The notes: generated by a model from the letters alone, not told the origin. DNA of 64,000 nt from Oncomelania hupensis (GCA_036898135.1 CM072523.1:40940764-41004763), one strand, 5' to 3'. Shown: positions 1 to 13,488, counted from the stretch's first letter. A program made the numbers and translations.

Positions 1-1924
1 GTTGTATTTGCAGTTCTTTGTTAAGAGTATTAGTAGTGTGTAATCTCTACAACAACAGTGACTGAGGCGTTATGAAGTTCATCTTTTGATAGCAACGAGC
101 AATCGCTATGTCATGTTTTATATGCCAGCCTGTAGAGAGAGGGCAGCAGTACAGCGACATGAACGATTGATATAATAGGATAGCTACAAAATACAATATT
201 TAGTTAGGTTTTATTTATTTATTTATTTAATTTTAATAATTATAGTGTTACAAGTCCAGATGACTAATTTGAATTATGAAAAATCGATATTTATTTTGTA
301 TTTCATTTATGAGCAATGCTATTATTCTCATTCGCGTGACAGGTGCATCGATAGTAGTCTACGCGGTCCCTGGCCGTACACAGAAGATTATACTTACAAC
401 GCAGGCAATAGCTAATTATGGGGATAACATTTTCCAATGTTGTTTTAGTATATATTAATACCCCGTACAAATATGAAACAAATGTGCCAATTACATTATA
501 ACAGATATAGAATAAAAGAGTTCTGTCTACTTTGACTTGGCCTAACTGACACGGAAAATTGAAATCCCACAATACATCACAGAAGCGGCACTTTCAGATT
601 ATAGGATATGAAGAACCGGCCGCAGTTACCTTTATACTATATAGGCCCGTGTTATACCTTAGTAGTAAACAAAGAATTCTGTAAGGAGAAATCTTAAGCG
701 AGATGTTGACCAACACTTTGGATTCAATCTTTAAATAAAAGCAATATTTTACACAATAATATATATAAATTTCATTTTAAAAATACATAGCTTCCTACTC
801 AAGTTTCAGCTTTTTAAGACCCTACTTCTTCCTATTTAAAACAATATTACAAATAAACAAAGAAGAAGATTAAACAGAGAAAAGTGGATCAGGACGATAG
901 CTTACATAATTCCTCTAATGGATTTTTTCTACATGTAAAAAGGTGTCCCATTAAAAATACACCACCCTTTAGCTTTTACTAATCTTACTCATCCGAGTCT
1001 TAGAGCAAAACGCAAAAACCTGTCTCGTCAAGCCTACACATTTATCGGCATTTCATTAGTCTGTGCTCGACACAGATTTCATTGTTTAAAATGTCAGCTT
1101 TTATCTCGCTGGATGCTGCTCAGTAGACAATTGTTTGTTGATGTCACTGTAAGTCTTTTGACCAAAGCAATTTTAGTATATGCAGCAGTGCACGGGGCAA
1201 AAAGATTCAATTATTTTACTTTTTTTTTAACAGTATTGCTAGACGACAAGCTTTTATTTTCTGTATTATTTTGGCATACTAGTGTCGATTCGGATGACAA
1301 CTGAACCATGATGTCATGACGACTATTCAGCTGCATGTGTTGCCAATACGAGCGAGCTCGGGATGTGCGGAGCCTCCACTCTGGGTAATGAGCAAATCAA
1401 ACTGTAGTCAATTACGGGCTTCCAAATGTTGTTAGCCATTCTCTTTTATTGACGGCGGCCCTAGCCTCATTCTCTTTCATTGACAACGGGCGTACCTCAG
1501 GGATATAGTTTACCGGCTGTTGTATATAAACACCGTGCTTTGTGTCCCTATAATCGCGGTCGCTTTAAATAGATCTGTGTAAAATGAATGGCCCGGGTTT
1601 TTTGTATTTTATGTTATGTTATGTTATGTTATTTTATTATTAGCATTTAATTTTTGTCGAATGACAATGATTCTATATAGTCTCACACATTTTCCGCACC
1701 CGTTTTGCTTTAGAAAATTAATATTAAAAACAAAACAAACAAATCCATTGGCGAGTCTTGCTCTGTATTAAGTTAAAGCATCAGTTGGAAGTTTTATCTT
1801 TTTTCCATTTTTTTCTTTCTTGTGCTAGAGAAAATGTTCACATTTTGACGTTTAACTACATTTTTAAAGTATATTTCGCATTTTCAGCCATGATGATCAT
1901 CAATGCAATATATTAATTATCGTG
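1..1924. other. AT-rich non-coding stretch, no gene recognised
   Basis: No reading frame here resembles a known protein and no RNA gene was recognised. It is AT-rich and contains short simple repeats: a TTTA run near 210-230 and a TATGT pentamer run near 1609-1631. It may be intergenic, or a far-upstream intron of the plus-strand Zic gene; the sequence does not decide. Confidence 0.6.
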
Positions 1925-1925
1925 C

Positions 1926-1995
<70 letters not shown>

Positions 1996-2053
1996 GTCAT
2001 CATCATCATCATCATCATCATCCTTTTGATTCGACATCATCATCATCATTATT
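1925..2053. repeat. (ATC)n microsatellite
   Basis: Nearly pure CAT/ATC triplets run from 1925 to about 2022 with one G interruption. After a short unique spacer the array resumes at 2034-2053 and grades into ATT. It is the first of several ATC arrays in the window. Confidence 0.97.
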
Positions 2054-2449
2054 ATCCTCTGTTATGATGACTATAATTATAGATATGCCGACAAAAGGCA
2101 AGTTTTCCATTCGTTTAACCAGTGGATGCATGCATCTTCACTCAACCAAAACCTGTTTGTGTCCAAAGCGGTAATGGGTGCTTTTCGGGCCAAGCGTTTG
2201 TAACACTAGCAGCATTTGGCTATTATTTCCTAGCTGGCCTATATAGCAGTCGTTGTGGTATTTCAGTATTTAGCAGTTCATTGATTCGCCTGAGGTCAGG
2301 TCCGGTCATCTACTTACGAGATAATGCGAGAGCGTGATGCTTTTGATAGCCTTCCAATGAAAAACGAGCGCATATTAATAAAGTGTTCGTTCTCTATTGT
2401 GTCTTTTCAAAAACTAGTAGGCCTACTATCATTACTACGGTTCCTAAAG

Positions 2450-2636
<187 letters not shown>

Positions 2637-5550
2637 GGCAGAAAACAACACAAAATCTGCTCAACAGCAATCAGCTAAAGCGGTGTTATGATGATGTTGA
2701 CGACGATAACGGCGATGATGATTATGATGACGTCAACGATGAAGATTGTAGTCATAATAATCACCGTCAATGATTATGGTACTCTATCATGCTCTGGGAG
2801 GGCGAAGAGGTTTGGGGTAAGAAGAGCCCAAGTTAAAACAAAAGCAAACCAAGTTTAGAAGCTGTAGCGTGAATCGCACAAAAGCACAACCGATTGTTTA
2901 ATGCTTTGAAATGTATGCGGCTGCCGTCTTTACTGTTGCTGTTTTAGGTTAATACGGCAATTTTGTAGGCTGCAGAGGAGAGAGGCAAGGAATTCAGCTA
3001 GTTATAAGTCTTTAGCTTTGCGGGGATTTGTTTGATGCGGAAATAGTAGCGCGATCTGTGCGATTACTTCGTGTTAACAGCTTAATTTTTGTTGTTGCTT
3101 ATAGAATTAGGTCGACTACCTTCTCAGCCTTTTGGGAGTGCGATTTAATTAGTAGGGGAAAAAGTTTTTAAGTGTTAAGTGTTTTGTGCACGGTTGTATG
3201 TTATATTTCGTTTCCTCTTTCTCGAATAAGCGACAGAACTAAGTTTATTCAGGGCTTAAGAAGGAATGGATAGAGCCGCAGTATTTAATTTAAAAGCTTA
3301 TGCGCGTGTGTCTGTCTGTCGGTCTGTTATTCTCTAAAAGATTTAAAGGAGAAAAAAACAGCAAATCAGGCAAATGAGCTTCAATAACGAAGTTAACGCG
3401 TTTGTCTATGAGCCAATAAGTAGTCATAGTTTCTGATCTCTTTGCACCCAGCTAATGATTTTGTAACTTTCGTTCCGCCCACCCTCGACCACCACCACTG
3501 TCTCCCTTCTCTCCAATACTTTTCTCATATTCATGCTCCTGTGCCTCCTTCTTCTTCTTCGTCCACCTCCCCTTCCTCTTTCGTTCCATCGCGTTGATGG
3601 ACCTTCCCCATACCGTAGTCAATAAGAATTCATGTCCGAACCAACCACGTAGCCTAACTTAGAAAAACCGTGTTTAAAAAAAAAAGTCAGTTGACAGATG
3701 TATCTGTCCGCTGTAGTGAACGCTTTGACTAGTTGAAAAGTTGAGGCTAAAGAAGTTAAAGAGTTCATGTAAACCTTAACCTGTTTCCCATGCTATAGTT
3801 GTTCACAAGTTCCATTATTTTAGAATGGAAGCTTTAAGTAAAGCCTGAAATTCTACAAACCTTGTGTTGAGAGTTTAGAATTCAGATCCAAATGGATTAA
3901 TAGTCTTCATGTTGTGTTGACACTAAGGTTTGGGACGTTGAGGCCAATGAAGACAGTTAAACGTAAGCATAGTTTTTGGCTGTGCGTGATGTACGCAAGT
4001 CCCAGCATCTCATTCCTGGTTCAACAGTGTATTTTATTTCCCGTGCAATCTACACAACTTCCGAGGCACTGAGAATGGTATAACAGTACTACGCTTCGTA
4101 GTTTCTGTACGGCTGATAGACAGTAGCTGGAGTAATGGACCAACAAGTTCGAAACACATGTCTTAAGGTTTGGTACAACGCTTGCTCACTCTCCCGTTTC
4201 TAAAGGGTAAGCGTTTTTCACTGTTCATATGCCATAACTCATTACTTGCGCCTTCGAGCTTTTTCGTCCCCTTCGTTTAAGAAGGACGCGACAAGGATGA
4301 GAGGAAAGGAGAACTGAAAGATGAAGAGAAGGGAGAGCAGCAGCAGCAGCAGCAGCAGCAATGATAAGAGAAAGGGAAAAAATCATGAGGCAAAATAAAT
4401 AAATAACTAAATAAATAATAAAACATTAAAAAATATATTTAAAAAAAAGACGAAGAGGGAGGATACATGGAAACAGATGGAGAAAATGAGGACGTGCAGA
4501 AAGGTAGAAGGAAGAGGAAGAAAAATATTAGGAAGATGAAAGAAGGAATGAAGAAAAATGTGGAGAAAGGGGAGGTAGTGAAAAAGAAAAGAGCTATAGA
4601 GTGAGGGGGAAAATGAAAGAAGATGAGTTGAAAGAGAAGAAGACGAAGGAAGAAGACGAAGCAGAAAGAGGAAGAGGAGCAAATAAGAGGAAGAGAATAC
4701 AATGAAAGAGGTGCAGGGAGCAGAGAATTCACACATCCAAATGTATACAGACCAAATGAAGAACGAGCAGCGGAGAGGGAGAGGGAGAGAGAGAGAGGGA
4801 GAGGGAGAGAGAGGGAGAGAGATGTATGGGGTGGAGAGGATGGAAGAGAAGTAAACTGAAAATTATAAGGAAGGAGACAAGAATTTTTTTTTTCTAAAAC
4901 ATGTATTATATACAATTTTTTAAAGCTCGTGCCTTTGAAATCCAACTGTCTGCTGTCCTGCTGTTAAAAGAAATTGACATTTGGCGTTGTGCCCTTTTAG
5001 ATTAAGAAAAAAGAAAAGATCTTTCCTGTTATTTTTGTGTTGAGCTAGCTTTCTTCCATACAGGGTCTTTTTGATGTATCTGTGAGCTTATGTGAAGTTT
5101 GGCGTTTTCCGCATTACGTTTGTTATTTAATTTTTCCTGCATTCCTGGTATTGTTTGTTCATGCTTTGGCAGCGCTATTTTTGTTTTCGTTCGAAGCAGC
5201 ATTACTAAAATCATAAATTTGATTTGGGTAGGATGAAAAGGAACAGAAGATACAATACATAAACCCAAACCCTCTCTTTCTCTCTTTTTTTTTCTCTCTC
5301 TCTCACTTGTACTGGTCAACCCACTCTAGATCTTTTGTGATGAGATAACCGAAATAGAGTCCTCTCTCAGAACTCTATGGAGAATCCAGGGTATCAGACA
5401 CGTAATAGAGTACGCTTCCATAGTCTCGAGGTTTCGATTGCATGCTGTAAGCTGGTGCCATGGTGGTGTTGACGTTAGATCCTGATTCATGCCCGAACCT
5501 TATCAACTCTTTTGAGTTGATGAGTGCACTATGTAAGAACAATTTATTTT
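2637..5550. other. Non-coding stretch, no gene recognised
   Basis: No protein-like reading frame or RNA gene was recognised. A TGACGTCA palindrome lies at 2728-2735. The notable structure is the purine-rich tract at 4262-4860, listed separately. The frames spanning 4407-4945 are Ser/Leu/Phe-rich translations of that tract. Confidence 0.6.
4262..4860. repeat. Long purine-rich tract with embedded (AGC)n
   Basis: Over roughly 600 bp the plus strand is overwhelmingly A and G, with GAAG, GAGA and GGAAGA words and only sparse pyrimidines. An AGC array of about eight units lies at 4337-4361. It ends in GA/GGGA-rich sequence near 4776-4826. Strand-asymmetric tracts of this kind can adopt triplex structures; that is inference. 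Confidence 0.8.
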
Positions 5551-5735
5551 ACCTCTTCCTCCTCCTCCTCCTCCTCCTCCTTCTTCTTCTTCTTCTTCTT
5601 CTTCTTCTTCTTCTTCTTCTTCTTCTTTTTCTTCTTCTTCTTCTTCTTCTTCTTCTTCTTCTTCTTCTTCTTCTTCTTCTTCTTCTTCTTCTCTTCTTCT
5701 TCTTCTTCTTCTTCTTCTTCTTCTTCTTCTTCTTT
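5551..5735. repeat. (CTC)n/(CTT)n microsatellite
   Basis: About 30 bp of CTC triplets are followed by about 150 bp of CTT triplets with only a few slips. Overlapping poly-Leu, poly-Phe and poly-Ser frames are artefacts of the repeat. Confidence 0.97.
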
Positions 5736-6390
5736 TTTATGGATTTGGCCTCACTGACATTTTATTTAAGTCCGTTTTAAGTCTACTTCACGAAACCTCC
5801 TTAATCGGGCGTTCGTTTCAACAGTCTGTTACAGCAAAGAGTGAAACCTTGCACAGTCCCAGCTGCACGGTATGTGTGCAAGTCTCTGATTCTCTGTAGT
5901 GCGCTCTGTGGAGCTGTCAAGACGCCAGTTGTATGGGAAGAGGAAAGAAGTGAAAATGTTATTGCCATCTTTAACCCCTTCTCTGCCGTTACCACCTCAT
6001 TTTCATCGTTCTGCGTCGACACACTTGCGGCGCTACGCCTGTTTTCTTCTTTCCCTCCTTGTGCTTGTCAGCTTTTGCAGGCTTTTAAAAGGGCTGGGAG
6101 GCGGAATTAGCCTTTTTGCAGATGATGAAGATCATGATGGGGATGATGACGTTGATGATGAGGTGTGTGATGATTACGGGCTATGTATTTATGTATTTTT
6201 TTATTTATTATTTATTTATTTGTTCATTTGTTTGCTTGTTTGTTAGGTCACAGGACGTTAATGTTTCTTTGTTTTTGTTTTGAAAGATTTTATTTAAATT
6301 ATCGGTAATGATGATGATGATGATGATGATCTGGCACAGTTTGTTTATAGCGACAAATTTTGTACTTTTGTTTATTTTGTCTATTCGTAC

Positions 6391-6393
6391 ACT

Positions 6394-6449
<56 letters not shown>

Positions 6450-6451
6450 TC
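6391..6451. repeat. (TTTC)n microsatellite
   Basis: About fifteen tandem TTTC tetranucleotides, essentially pure. Confidence 0.96.
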
Positions 6452-7816
6452 CTTCGTTGTGGGAGTTCTGTGTTAAGATTTCGAGTGCATAGGGCCTACA
6501 TTCAATATTGATACAGTGCAGGAAATTTTTTTAAATCTCTGAGGAGTCTGTTAATTCATCACGAAGATGTTCGTGTTTTCAGTGCACTCACTTTGTTTAA
6601 ACTCTCTGTCTGTGTGTCTGTGTGTCTCTCTCACACAAACACACATGCTATGCACAAAACACACGCACAAACACATACACACACTAGCTCTTACACACAC
6701 AATTATCTTGTGACCTTTCCACAGCCTCACGCAATCAGTTTGATTTTTACGACAAAAATGCTAGGTTTTGTTTTATAATTTTTAGGGGATAAAATCCAGA
6801 CTTGTTAATTATTTGGTAATTCTCCCTTTTTCTCGTTTATTATTTTTTATCCGTAACCCTTTCAACAAATGTTCTTGTTTACCCAGGAATCGCTAATGAA
6901 GATAATTATTTTCGAAGTTACAAGGAATGGTAGGTTCCAAATTTCCTAGCAATGGTTTCGATCACTTTGTGATACTCAATGGAGTTCTATTATATTCCAA
7001 CGAGGTCACATTTCTCGACCCACCACATCTGTTTAAATTATTGAGCGACGGATTTTATTTATTTATTTATTTTGTTGTATGCATGTTTATTTATTTGCTC
7101 TTTTAATACTCTTGTAAATATTATTGATATATACTTGATATATATATATATACTTACTAGTTTTCTTGTCATGATCATTATACTTTAAAACAAATCTCAC
7201 TTTGTCGTCACCTTTCGCCCTAAAACAGTGAGTGACTTCAATTCTACTGCTTTGCCAGAATGGGACACTGAGAAGCGCTGGGAAAAGGTTTTCATGCTTG
7301 GAGGAATGGTTTTGTCGAGGGCAGGGAGAGAACTGTTTTACCACATGTCCACACACATATGGTTTGCATGCGTGTAGCGCGATGTGTTGGAAAAATGTTT
7401 TGCCCCATGGCGCGCGATATAAAAACCAGCTTGCTTCGATTAAGACGTTCGCTTGATGACGGCTGGTGATGAAACTACTTCTTTTTTTTATCTGGAGGAG
7501 TGTAGAGAAGGAGTGGCGTAGAAGTGGGAGTGGGTGGGGGGGGGTAAAGGTTTAGAGGAGGGAAGGGGAGAATTAGTAGGTATGTTAAGAGAGGGAATGA
7601 TGAAAAGGGTGGACTACAGATGGTACAGAAAAAATGAGGTAGAAACGTCATCAGGCATGATGATGTCGAAGCGAATTCCAGGAAGATGGCGGGAAGAGAG
7701 AACATAGATGGTTTTGATTAGGGTTAGGATGCGAATTATTAAGAAATGTATGCAGCCCTTGTACTATTCTCTATCTTCTATTTCTTCCTTCATCATAATG
7801 ATGATAATGATGATGA

Positions 7817-7830
7817 TCATCATCATCATT

Positions 7831-7904
<74 letters not shown>
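7817..7904. repeat. (ATC)n microsatellite
   Basis: Pure ATC/CAT triplets for almost 90 bp with one early ATT interruption. The poly-His and poly-Ile frames across it are repeat artefacts. Confidence 0.96.
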
Positions 7905-8020
7905 TTTGATGTACTTCATTCGAGTTTATTCCTGTTGTTATTTTTTCCATTTACCCTTTAGTGAAGGGATAGACTTCTAGATCTCTTGTCTTTTGCATTA
8001 TGCATAGATTTTATACATGA

Positions 8021-8122
8021 GATGAAATTCGAGGTTTAGGTGGGGTATTCTAAGATGAAACACGAGGTACTGTGTTACCCTAAGACGAAACACGAGGTAC
8101 ATGCGTGATCCTAGAATGAAAC
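8021..8122. repeat. Three-copy ~31-bp minisatellite
   Basis: The phrase GATGAAA/GACGAAA followed by cACGAGGT recurs at about 8021, 8054 and 8084, with a final GAATGAAA near 8114. Spacings are 33, 30 and 31 bp. The phrase is well kept while the middle of each unit diverges. Confidence 0.8.
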
Positions 8123-8928
8123 TTTTCAGAGATGCATTTCTTTCGTTCTTATTTCGCGATTGTCTTTCTGATCTTTATCAGAAGCATCAGACTTAAAGCC
8201 TCAGGTAAGGAGCATAGATGTTTTCTAGACGGGGCTATGCGCTATTCAAGAGGACATTACATTCTTGCGTCCTCGTTCTTCTTCTTCTTCTTTTTCTTCT
8301 TCTTTTCCTCCGTAGGAGTGCCGGGGGTTTCTGTATAAATAGTATCCCCACTTTGTGGACATTTTGTGCTTTAAATTACCTGTTTCTGTCATTCTCATTT
8401 GTTCTTTTTCGTCCTCAATCTGTTCTATCAATCTACTATCTTCTTCTTTAGACCAATCACCTACTTTTTTTTCTTGATAACTCTCCCAAAACTGTGTTGG
8501 GTCAGCTTGGAAATATTGGACGCTTTCTGCCAAATGGTCACTAAAGCTTTCTATGGTATTATTATTTTGCAATATAGGCATTTTATATGTATGTGTTTCG
8601 ATAATATTTTATAATGATGTTTATATTCTTTTCCCTTTTTTTTGTAAACGGGGTTCGATAAATTAGAGTACAGTCTCAGCGTCCCTTGCACGGGATGCCT
8701 TTATTGTAAAGTGACCAGCTGGAGGAGTGCCTTTAGGGTTACCATTGTGGTTGTTTCAGCAGATATTTTATACGGATCAGGGGTGAGCCATCTTTCAAAC
8801 AAGTTATGGCCCTGATTCGGCTCTTTGCAGTCCGCTGGAACCTATAAACAATGACTAACTTCTTCTCCTTCTTCATACAGCGTCACATCGAATGACCTTT
8901 AGTTTTAGTAGGCGTTAATAAAATATAT

Positions 8929-9035
8929 TTCTTCTTCTTCTTCTTCTTCTTCTTCTTCTTCTTCTTCTTCTTCTTCTTCTTCTTCTTCTTCTTCTTCTTC
9001 TTCTTCTTCTTCTTCTTCCTCCTCCTCCTCCTCCT
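8929..9035. repeat. (TTC)n/(CTC)n microsatellite
   Basis: About 90 bp of pure CTT triplets followed by five or six CTC triplets. It directly follows an AATAAAATATATT stretch, the arrangement often seen where a retroposon tail has seeded a microsatellite; that origin is inference. Confidence 0.96.
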
Positions 9036-9723
9036 TGTCTGCGTTTGACGTTATATTTGACTTGAAGCCATCCTGTTTACAACGGAAAAAGGCGGGGAAA
9101 ACATAGTCTTGTCAGTTCACCGTATGCTAAACTGCAAGCCCTTATTGAAGATAAAACAGAGGTGCTTTTAGAGAAATATTCCTTACTCAAGTCTTGTGCA
9201 ATGTTGCATCTTCCTTTAAATTATTGCGACAACTTTTAGATGGCGTAGTAGGTTTAGTTTTAATACCTGTGTTGTTTTTTGGCAGCTGGCAATAACAGTT
9301 TATTACAACAGGATTTGGTTATTTGTAGAAATTGGAAGGATTGGTTAAAAGTTATGATCCCTACACCTCCCACCCACCCCCACCCCTTAAGATACTGCGT
9401 TGTATTCAAAATCTTTCTATTGTTGATGCAGAAAACGATTGGCGATCCCATGTAACCGACAGTAGGATTGTTCTTCATTTACACCCGAAGGTCCTTTTTG
9501 GCTTGACACGCCCTGTATGCGTTTTAGCGGCCCCCACGGATCTAATAGGGATTAGATCCTATACCTATAGTTGCCTTTATCCAATGTTAGAATTTATACC
9601 GTATTGCTTAACTTTCTTTGCTTGAAAGGCTGCAAAGGCGTGGTTAAATGATTGGCTTTTTTATGGTTTGCATGATATCGGAACACACCCTGATCTAAGA
9701 AGGATTAAATCGTATTCAAACGT
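9036..9723. other. Non-coding stretch, nothing recognised
   Basis: Unique-looking sequence between two microsatellites. No gene, RNA or repeat family recognised. Confidence 0.5.
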
Positions 9724-9908
9724 ATTTACTACTATACTATTGCTACTACTACTACTACTAGGCCTACTACTACTACTACTACTACTATACTTCTACTACT
9801 ACTTCTACTACTACTTCTACTACTACTACTACTACTACTTCTACTACTACTTCTACTACTATTACTGCTTCTACTACTACTACTTCTACTACTACTTCTG
9901 CTACTACG

Positions 9909-9996
<88 letters not shown>
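9724..9996. repeat. (CTA)n microsatellite with TTC interruptions
   Basis: About 270 bp of CTA triplets. The first half has regular TTC substitutions; the second half, from about 9905, is nearly pure. A long Tyr-rich frame across it is an artefact. An AGGCCTAC word interrupts the array near 9760. Confidence 0.96.
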
Positions 9997-10783
9997 TAAT
10001 GCAGCTCTCTTTCTTAAGGCCTGCCTTTTTGGTATGATTTACAGGGCCGTTTTTGTTGTCGAAAATCTTTTGTCTACTACAGGTGACAACTCTTTGTCCC
10101 GTTCTGGCCTGGTGACTCCTTTATTCCAAACTAGCCATAGCCCAGTATACGTACACAGACACAGTTGACCGGCCTTATTCCCTTGGGTTGGAGAGGACCA
10201 GCCGTCATAAATTCACGGACGGAAATACTAACATTCCTACTGTCTGTATATGTACAGCGTCGTCCTTTCGCTTTCTCATGCCTACCGAATGTCAATAGGT
10301 TTACTCCCCTTAAAGCCGCGGGAGTTAATGCCCTTTTATTGTGAGAGCGCCACATTTCATATATTTAATGACGAAAGAGCGGAATCCAGGGACACTGGAT
10401 TCAGACCAATCGCGCTTACTTGAGGACTTTTTGTTTGTTTGTTACAAACCTGTTTTTATTTCAGCGAAATCTTCTGGTTGAGGACACTTAGGGTCAAACC
10501 ATCCGCGCTGACAGAATATTATTTTAAGACTGACTTTTGTTTAAGAAGAATCTTCTGGTTGGGCAGATGGGTAAGGTCCCTCGGGATTTTTTTTCCTCCA
10601 TCCCGATTGCGTCCCCTCTGTGTCTGCTTGACTTCCTGGCACGTTTATGACGGCGTGTACCATCTTAAAAACCTTCCATATTTTACTTCTGACACCATTA
10701 CATTCCAAATTTTTAATGTGCTTAGTGTATTGAGCTGGGTTTTCCCCTTTCGTCCTGACATCTCACACCCCGTCCTGCCCTTT

Positions 10784-10842
<59 letters not shown>

Positions 10843-11435
10843 TTTCTCTTTCTTTATTTCGTATAATGTGTTGTTGTTACTGACGTTTAACATTGTGGTT
10901 GAATAAAGAAAACAGTAGTTTTGTTGTTGTTGTCTTTAAGAAGAGCTTTCCAACGAACATGCAACGAAAGAAAAATATGGAAGAAAGAAAGGATATAGGA
11001 AAAATGATGAAGAAAATAAAAACAGAATAAATGTGTTAATGTTTATTACTTTTTTCTTTTCACATTTTTTAATTTCGATTGACTGCATCCAGTACCATTA
11101 TTAAGGTATTTACATTCATATTGATAAAAGTACACCACCACCGCAGCTGGACACAGCTGTACCCGCAGCAACAATAACAACAGCAACAACAACAACAACC
11201 ATGTAATCGAATGGCAGAGCGTAACCGTTTTTCTGAAGTGGTTTCGTTACTGAAATACTATAACCTTTTCTCTCACGGTTTTGTATAGGTTCTCTTGGCG
11301 CTCAGCTTCTGTTCTCAATTATGTAGATATTAATCCAGCCATTACTCTAGTCATCAACGTGCCGGGAAGCCATCCTTACCCTCTTCAAAGATAGAATGCT
11401 GGAATCCGTCACATGGTTTTGATAGATTTTCTCCA
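9997..11435. other. Non-coding stretch with (TTTA)n array
   Basis: No gene recognised. It contains a tetranucleotide array at 10783-10845 and a CAA-rich patch near 11170-11200. Confidence 0.5.
10783..10845. repeat. (TTTA)n microsatellite
   Basis: About fifteen uninterrupted TTTA units. Confidence 0.96.
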
Positions 11436-11607
11436 CGCAGTGTGTTTTGGGTCCCAGCAATGCTTTTTAATCTTTCTCCAGCGCGTTTGGGTCTTTTAAC
11501 CAGTGCGTTTGGGTTTTTTCCCAGCGCGTTTTGGGGTCTTTCTCCAGGTCGTTTTTTTTGGTCTCCAGTGCGTTTGTGTCTTTTTCCAGTGCGTTTGGTT
11601 CTCGCAC
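11436..11607. repeat. ~22-bp degenerate minisatellite
   Basis: A unit starting CCAGYGCGTTT and continuing kGGTCTTTT recurs at 11478, 11500, 11521, 11544, 11565 and 11586, with spacings of 21-23 bp. A more diverged unit precedes it near 11438, and a related phrase recurs near 11644. The 66-residue reading frame across it is a translation of the repeat. Confidence 0.85.
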
Positions 11608-12563
11608 TTAGTCTTTCTTCAAAAAGCGTGATTTGGTGTTAGCCCGGTGTGTTTGCGTTTTTTGGACTTTCTAAAGTGCGTATTCAATGGTAAAAAAAAA
11701 AAAAAAAGCATGTATGCATTCTTGTTAGCTCACTGGTATTTGGTTTTTCTTCGTGCAGTAGATATTAGTTTTGTTCTCTCTATGCATTCACAGTGACCAG
11801 TCGTTAGTTGCAGTCTTTTAAATTAACCAAAGCTTGAATAGAGATATTCGTTATATCATGCGTAGACATTCGTTCGTTTGTTTCCTTGTGTGCAATTACA
11901 GTTTTGCAGTTTTTGAGTTCTTAGACGGAATCAAATCATATAGAAATGTTGTTATCTATGATTGGAACCTCTTACTTTAAATGGTGCCCTTCCTTACACC
12001 CCACACACCTCCTTTATTACATGTTTGGCAAATGTACAGGAAGAAGCCTAGTTTAAATCTTTTTTTTTGTGAGTGGCGTGATTGCTTTGCGACAGCTGAA
12101 AATTATTCTCGAGTGCTTGTTAGAATTTTCTGACGTTTTCTAAAGTTGTGGAATAAGACACCTAGATTTATGTCCACGACGTGGGCTTCATTTTTAATGT
12201 AATGTTCGGACTTGTTAAGCGGTGGGGACGAACGGGTAGTGGGGGGTTAAAGTCGTTGTTTTAAAGCTGCTTTCCATTCGTAAGATTACTCTTGATTCGA
12301 GAAGATGGTTTTAAGATAAAACGTTTTTGTTTTAAAACCCATGTCCCTTCTGACAGCTCGTGTTTTTTTTAATCGCAACTTTTCATTCTTTTATTCATTC
12401 TCCCCACTCTCCACTCTCTCCCGTTCACTTTATCGACGTGGACACGGTAAAATATTACACTTCTTTCTTTTTTTCATTTAATATTTTATTTACATTGGTT
12501 TCTTTCATTCTTTCTTTCCAGTTTTTCTTTTTTTCCTTGCCTATCTTTTTTTCCTTGCCTATC
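11608..12563. other. Non-coding stretch, nothing recognised
   Basis: AT-rich sequence with an A run of about 16 near 11692. No gene or known repeat recognised. Confidence 0.5.
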
Positions 12564-12716
12564 TTCTTCTTCTTCTTCTTCTTCTTCTTCTTCTTCTTCT
12601 TCTTCTTCTTCTTCTTCTTCTTCTTCTTCTTCTTCTTCCTCCGTCGTGGTGTGTGTGTGTTTGTGTGTGTGTGTGCGTGTGTTTGTGTGTGTATTTTTGT
12701 GTATTTCTGTGTGTAA
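12564..12716. repeat. (CTT)n followed by impure (GT)n
   Basis: CTT triplets at 12564-12639, then GTGTGTTT-type dinucleotide repeats at 12649-12716. The Phe-rich and Val/Cys-rich frames are repeat artefacts. Confidence 0.94.
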
Positions 12717-13032
12717 CTCTTTATTCTACCGAATCTGTTTTTTCTTCTTTTCTTGCACACACAATCCGTCTTCAAAAATATTTCTATGTCTTAAGGCATA
12801 TTTCTTTTCTTGTAGTCAAGAAAAGAAGGGCAAAGGCGCCTTGCTTCTTAAAGCGGTAACACCTCCTCTCAGGTGAATTGACAGTGATGCATGATGCTCT
12901 AACAGGTACGCAGACGACAGGTGATAGGGAATAGCAGCTGCTGCAGCCTGGCATCGTCCAACTCCCTCCCCTCCTCTTCCCGCACAAACCCCTGTTCCCT
13001 GCCTCCCTTACCAGCTTCCCAGGCGCGGGCGC

Positions 13033-13035
13033 GCA

Positions 13036-13090
<55 letters not shown>
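13033..13090. repeat. (CA)n microsatellite
   Basis: A pure CA dinucleotide run of nearly 60 bp, flanked on the left by GCGGGCGCGC-type sequence. Confidence 0.97.
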
Positions 13091-13094
<4 letters not shown>

Positions 13095-13377
13095 AGATGC
13101 ATGCAAAGGCTGTATCGTCCCCATTGTTCCTCTCCCCATTGTTCCTCTATTCCATTCGGTTCTCCATAGACATCTCACAGTCGCTCCCACGCGCCCTTAC
13201 CCCTTCACACAGAAGTTTTTTCCCTTCCTCCATCAATTGTTGTTCTGTACTCCATTCAGTCCTGTAGAGCTTGGAAACTTTGTCCCCTTTTTAAAAATTT
13301 CATCCAACAAGTAAATAATTCAAAAGACAAATGAGGCTTTCATCCCAGGAGTTTGTCTTTGATTTTTGTCTTCCTAT

Positions 13378-13488
13378 TCTCTCTCTCATTTCTCTAGTCT
13401 TCTCTCTCTCTTCTCTCCCTATCACTCTCTCTCTCTCTCCTTCTGTCTTTCTCTCTCTCTTCTTTCTCTCGCCCTCTCTTTCTTTTTT

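Larger units (their letters stand above)
5736..8928. other. Non-coding stretch rich in short tandem repeats
   Basis: No recognisable gene. It contains a TTTC array, an ATC array and a three-copy minisatellite (listed separately), a CA/ACAC-rich patch near 6600-6710, and TTTA runs near 7055-7075. No reading frame shows family motifs. Confidence 0.6.

Noticed and set aside
9668..10168. Open frame of 166 codons rich in Tyr
   Set aside because: It translates the CTA/TTC microsatellite; the short ends lack any family motif.
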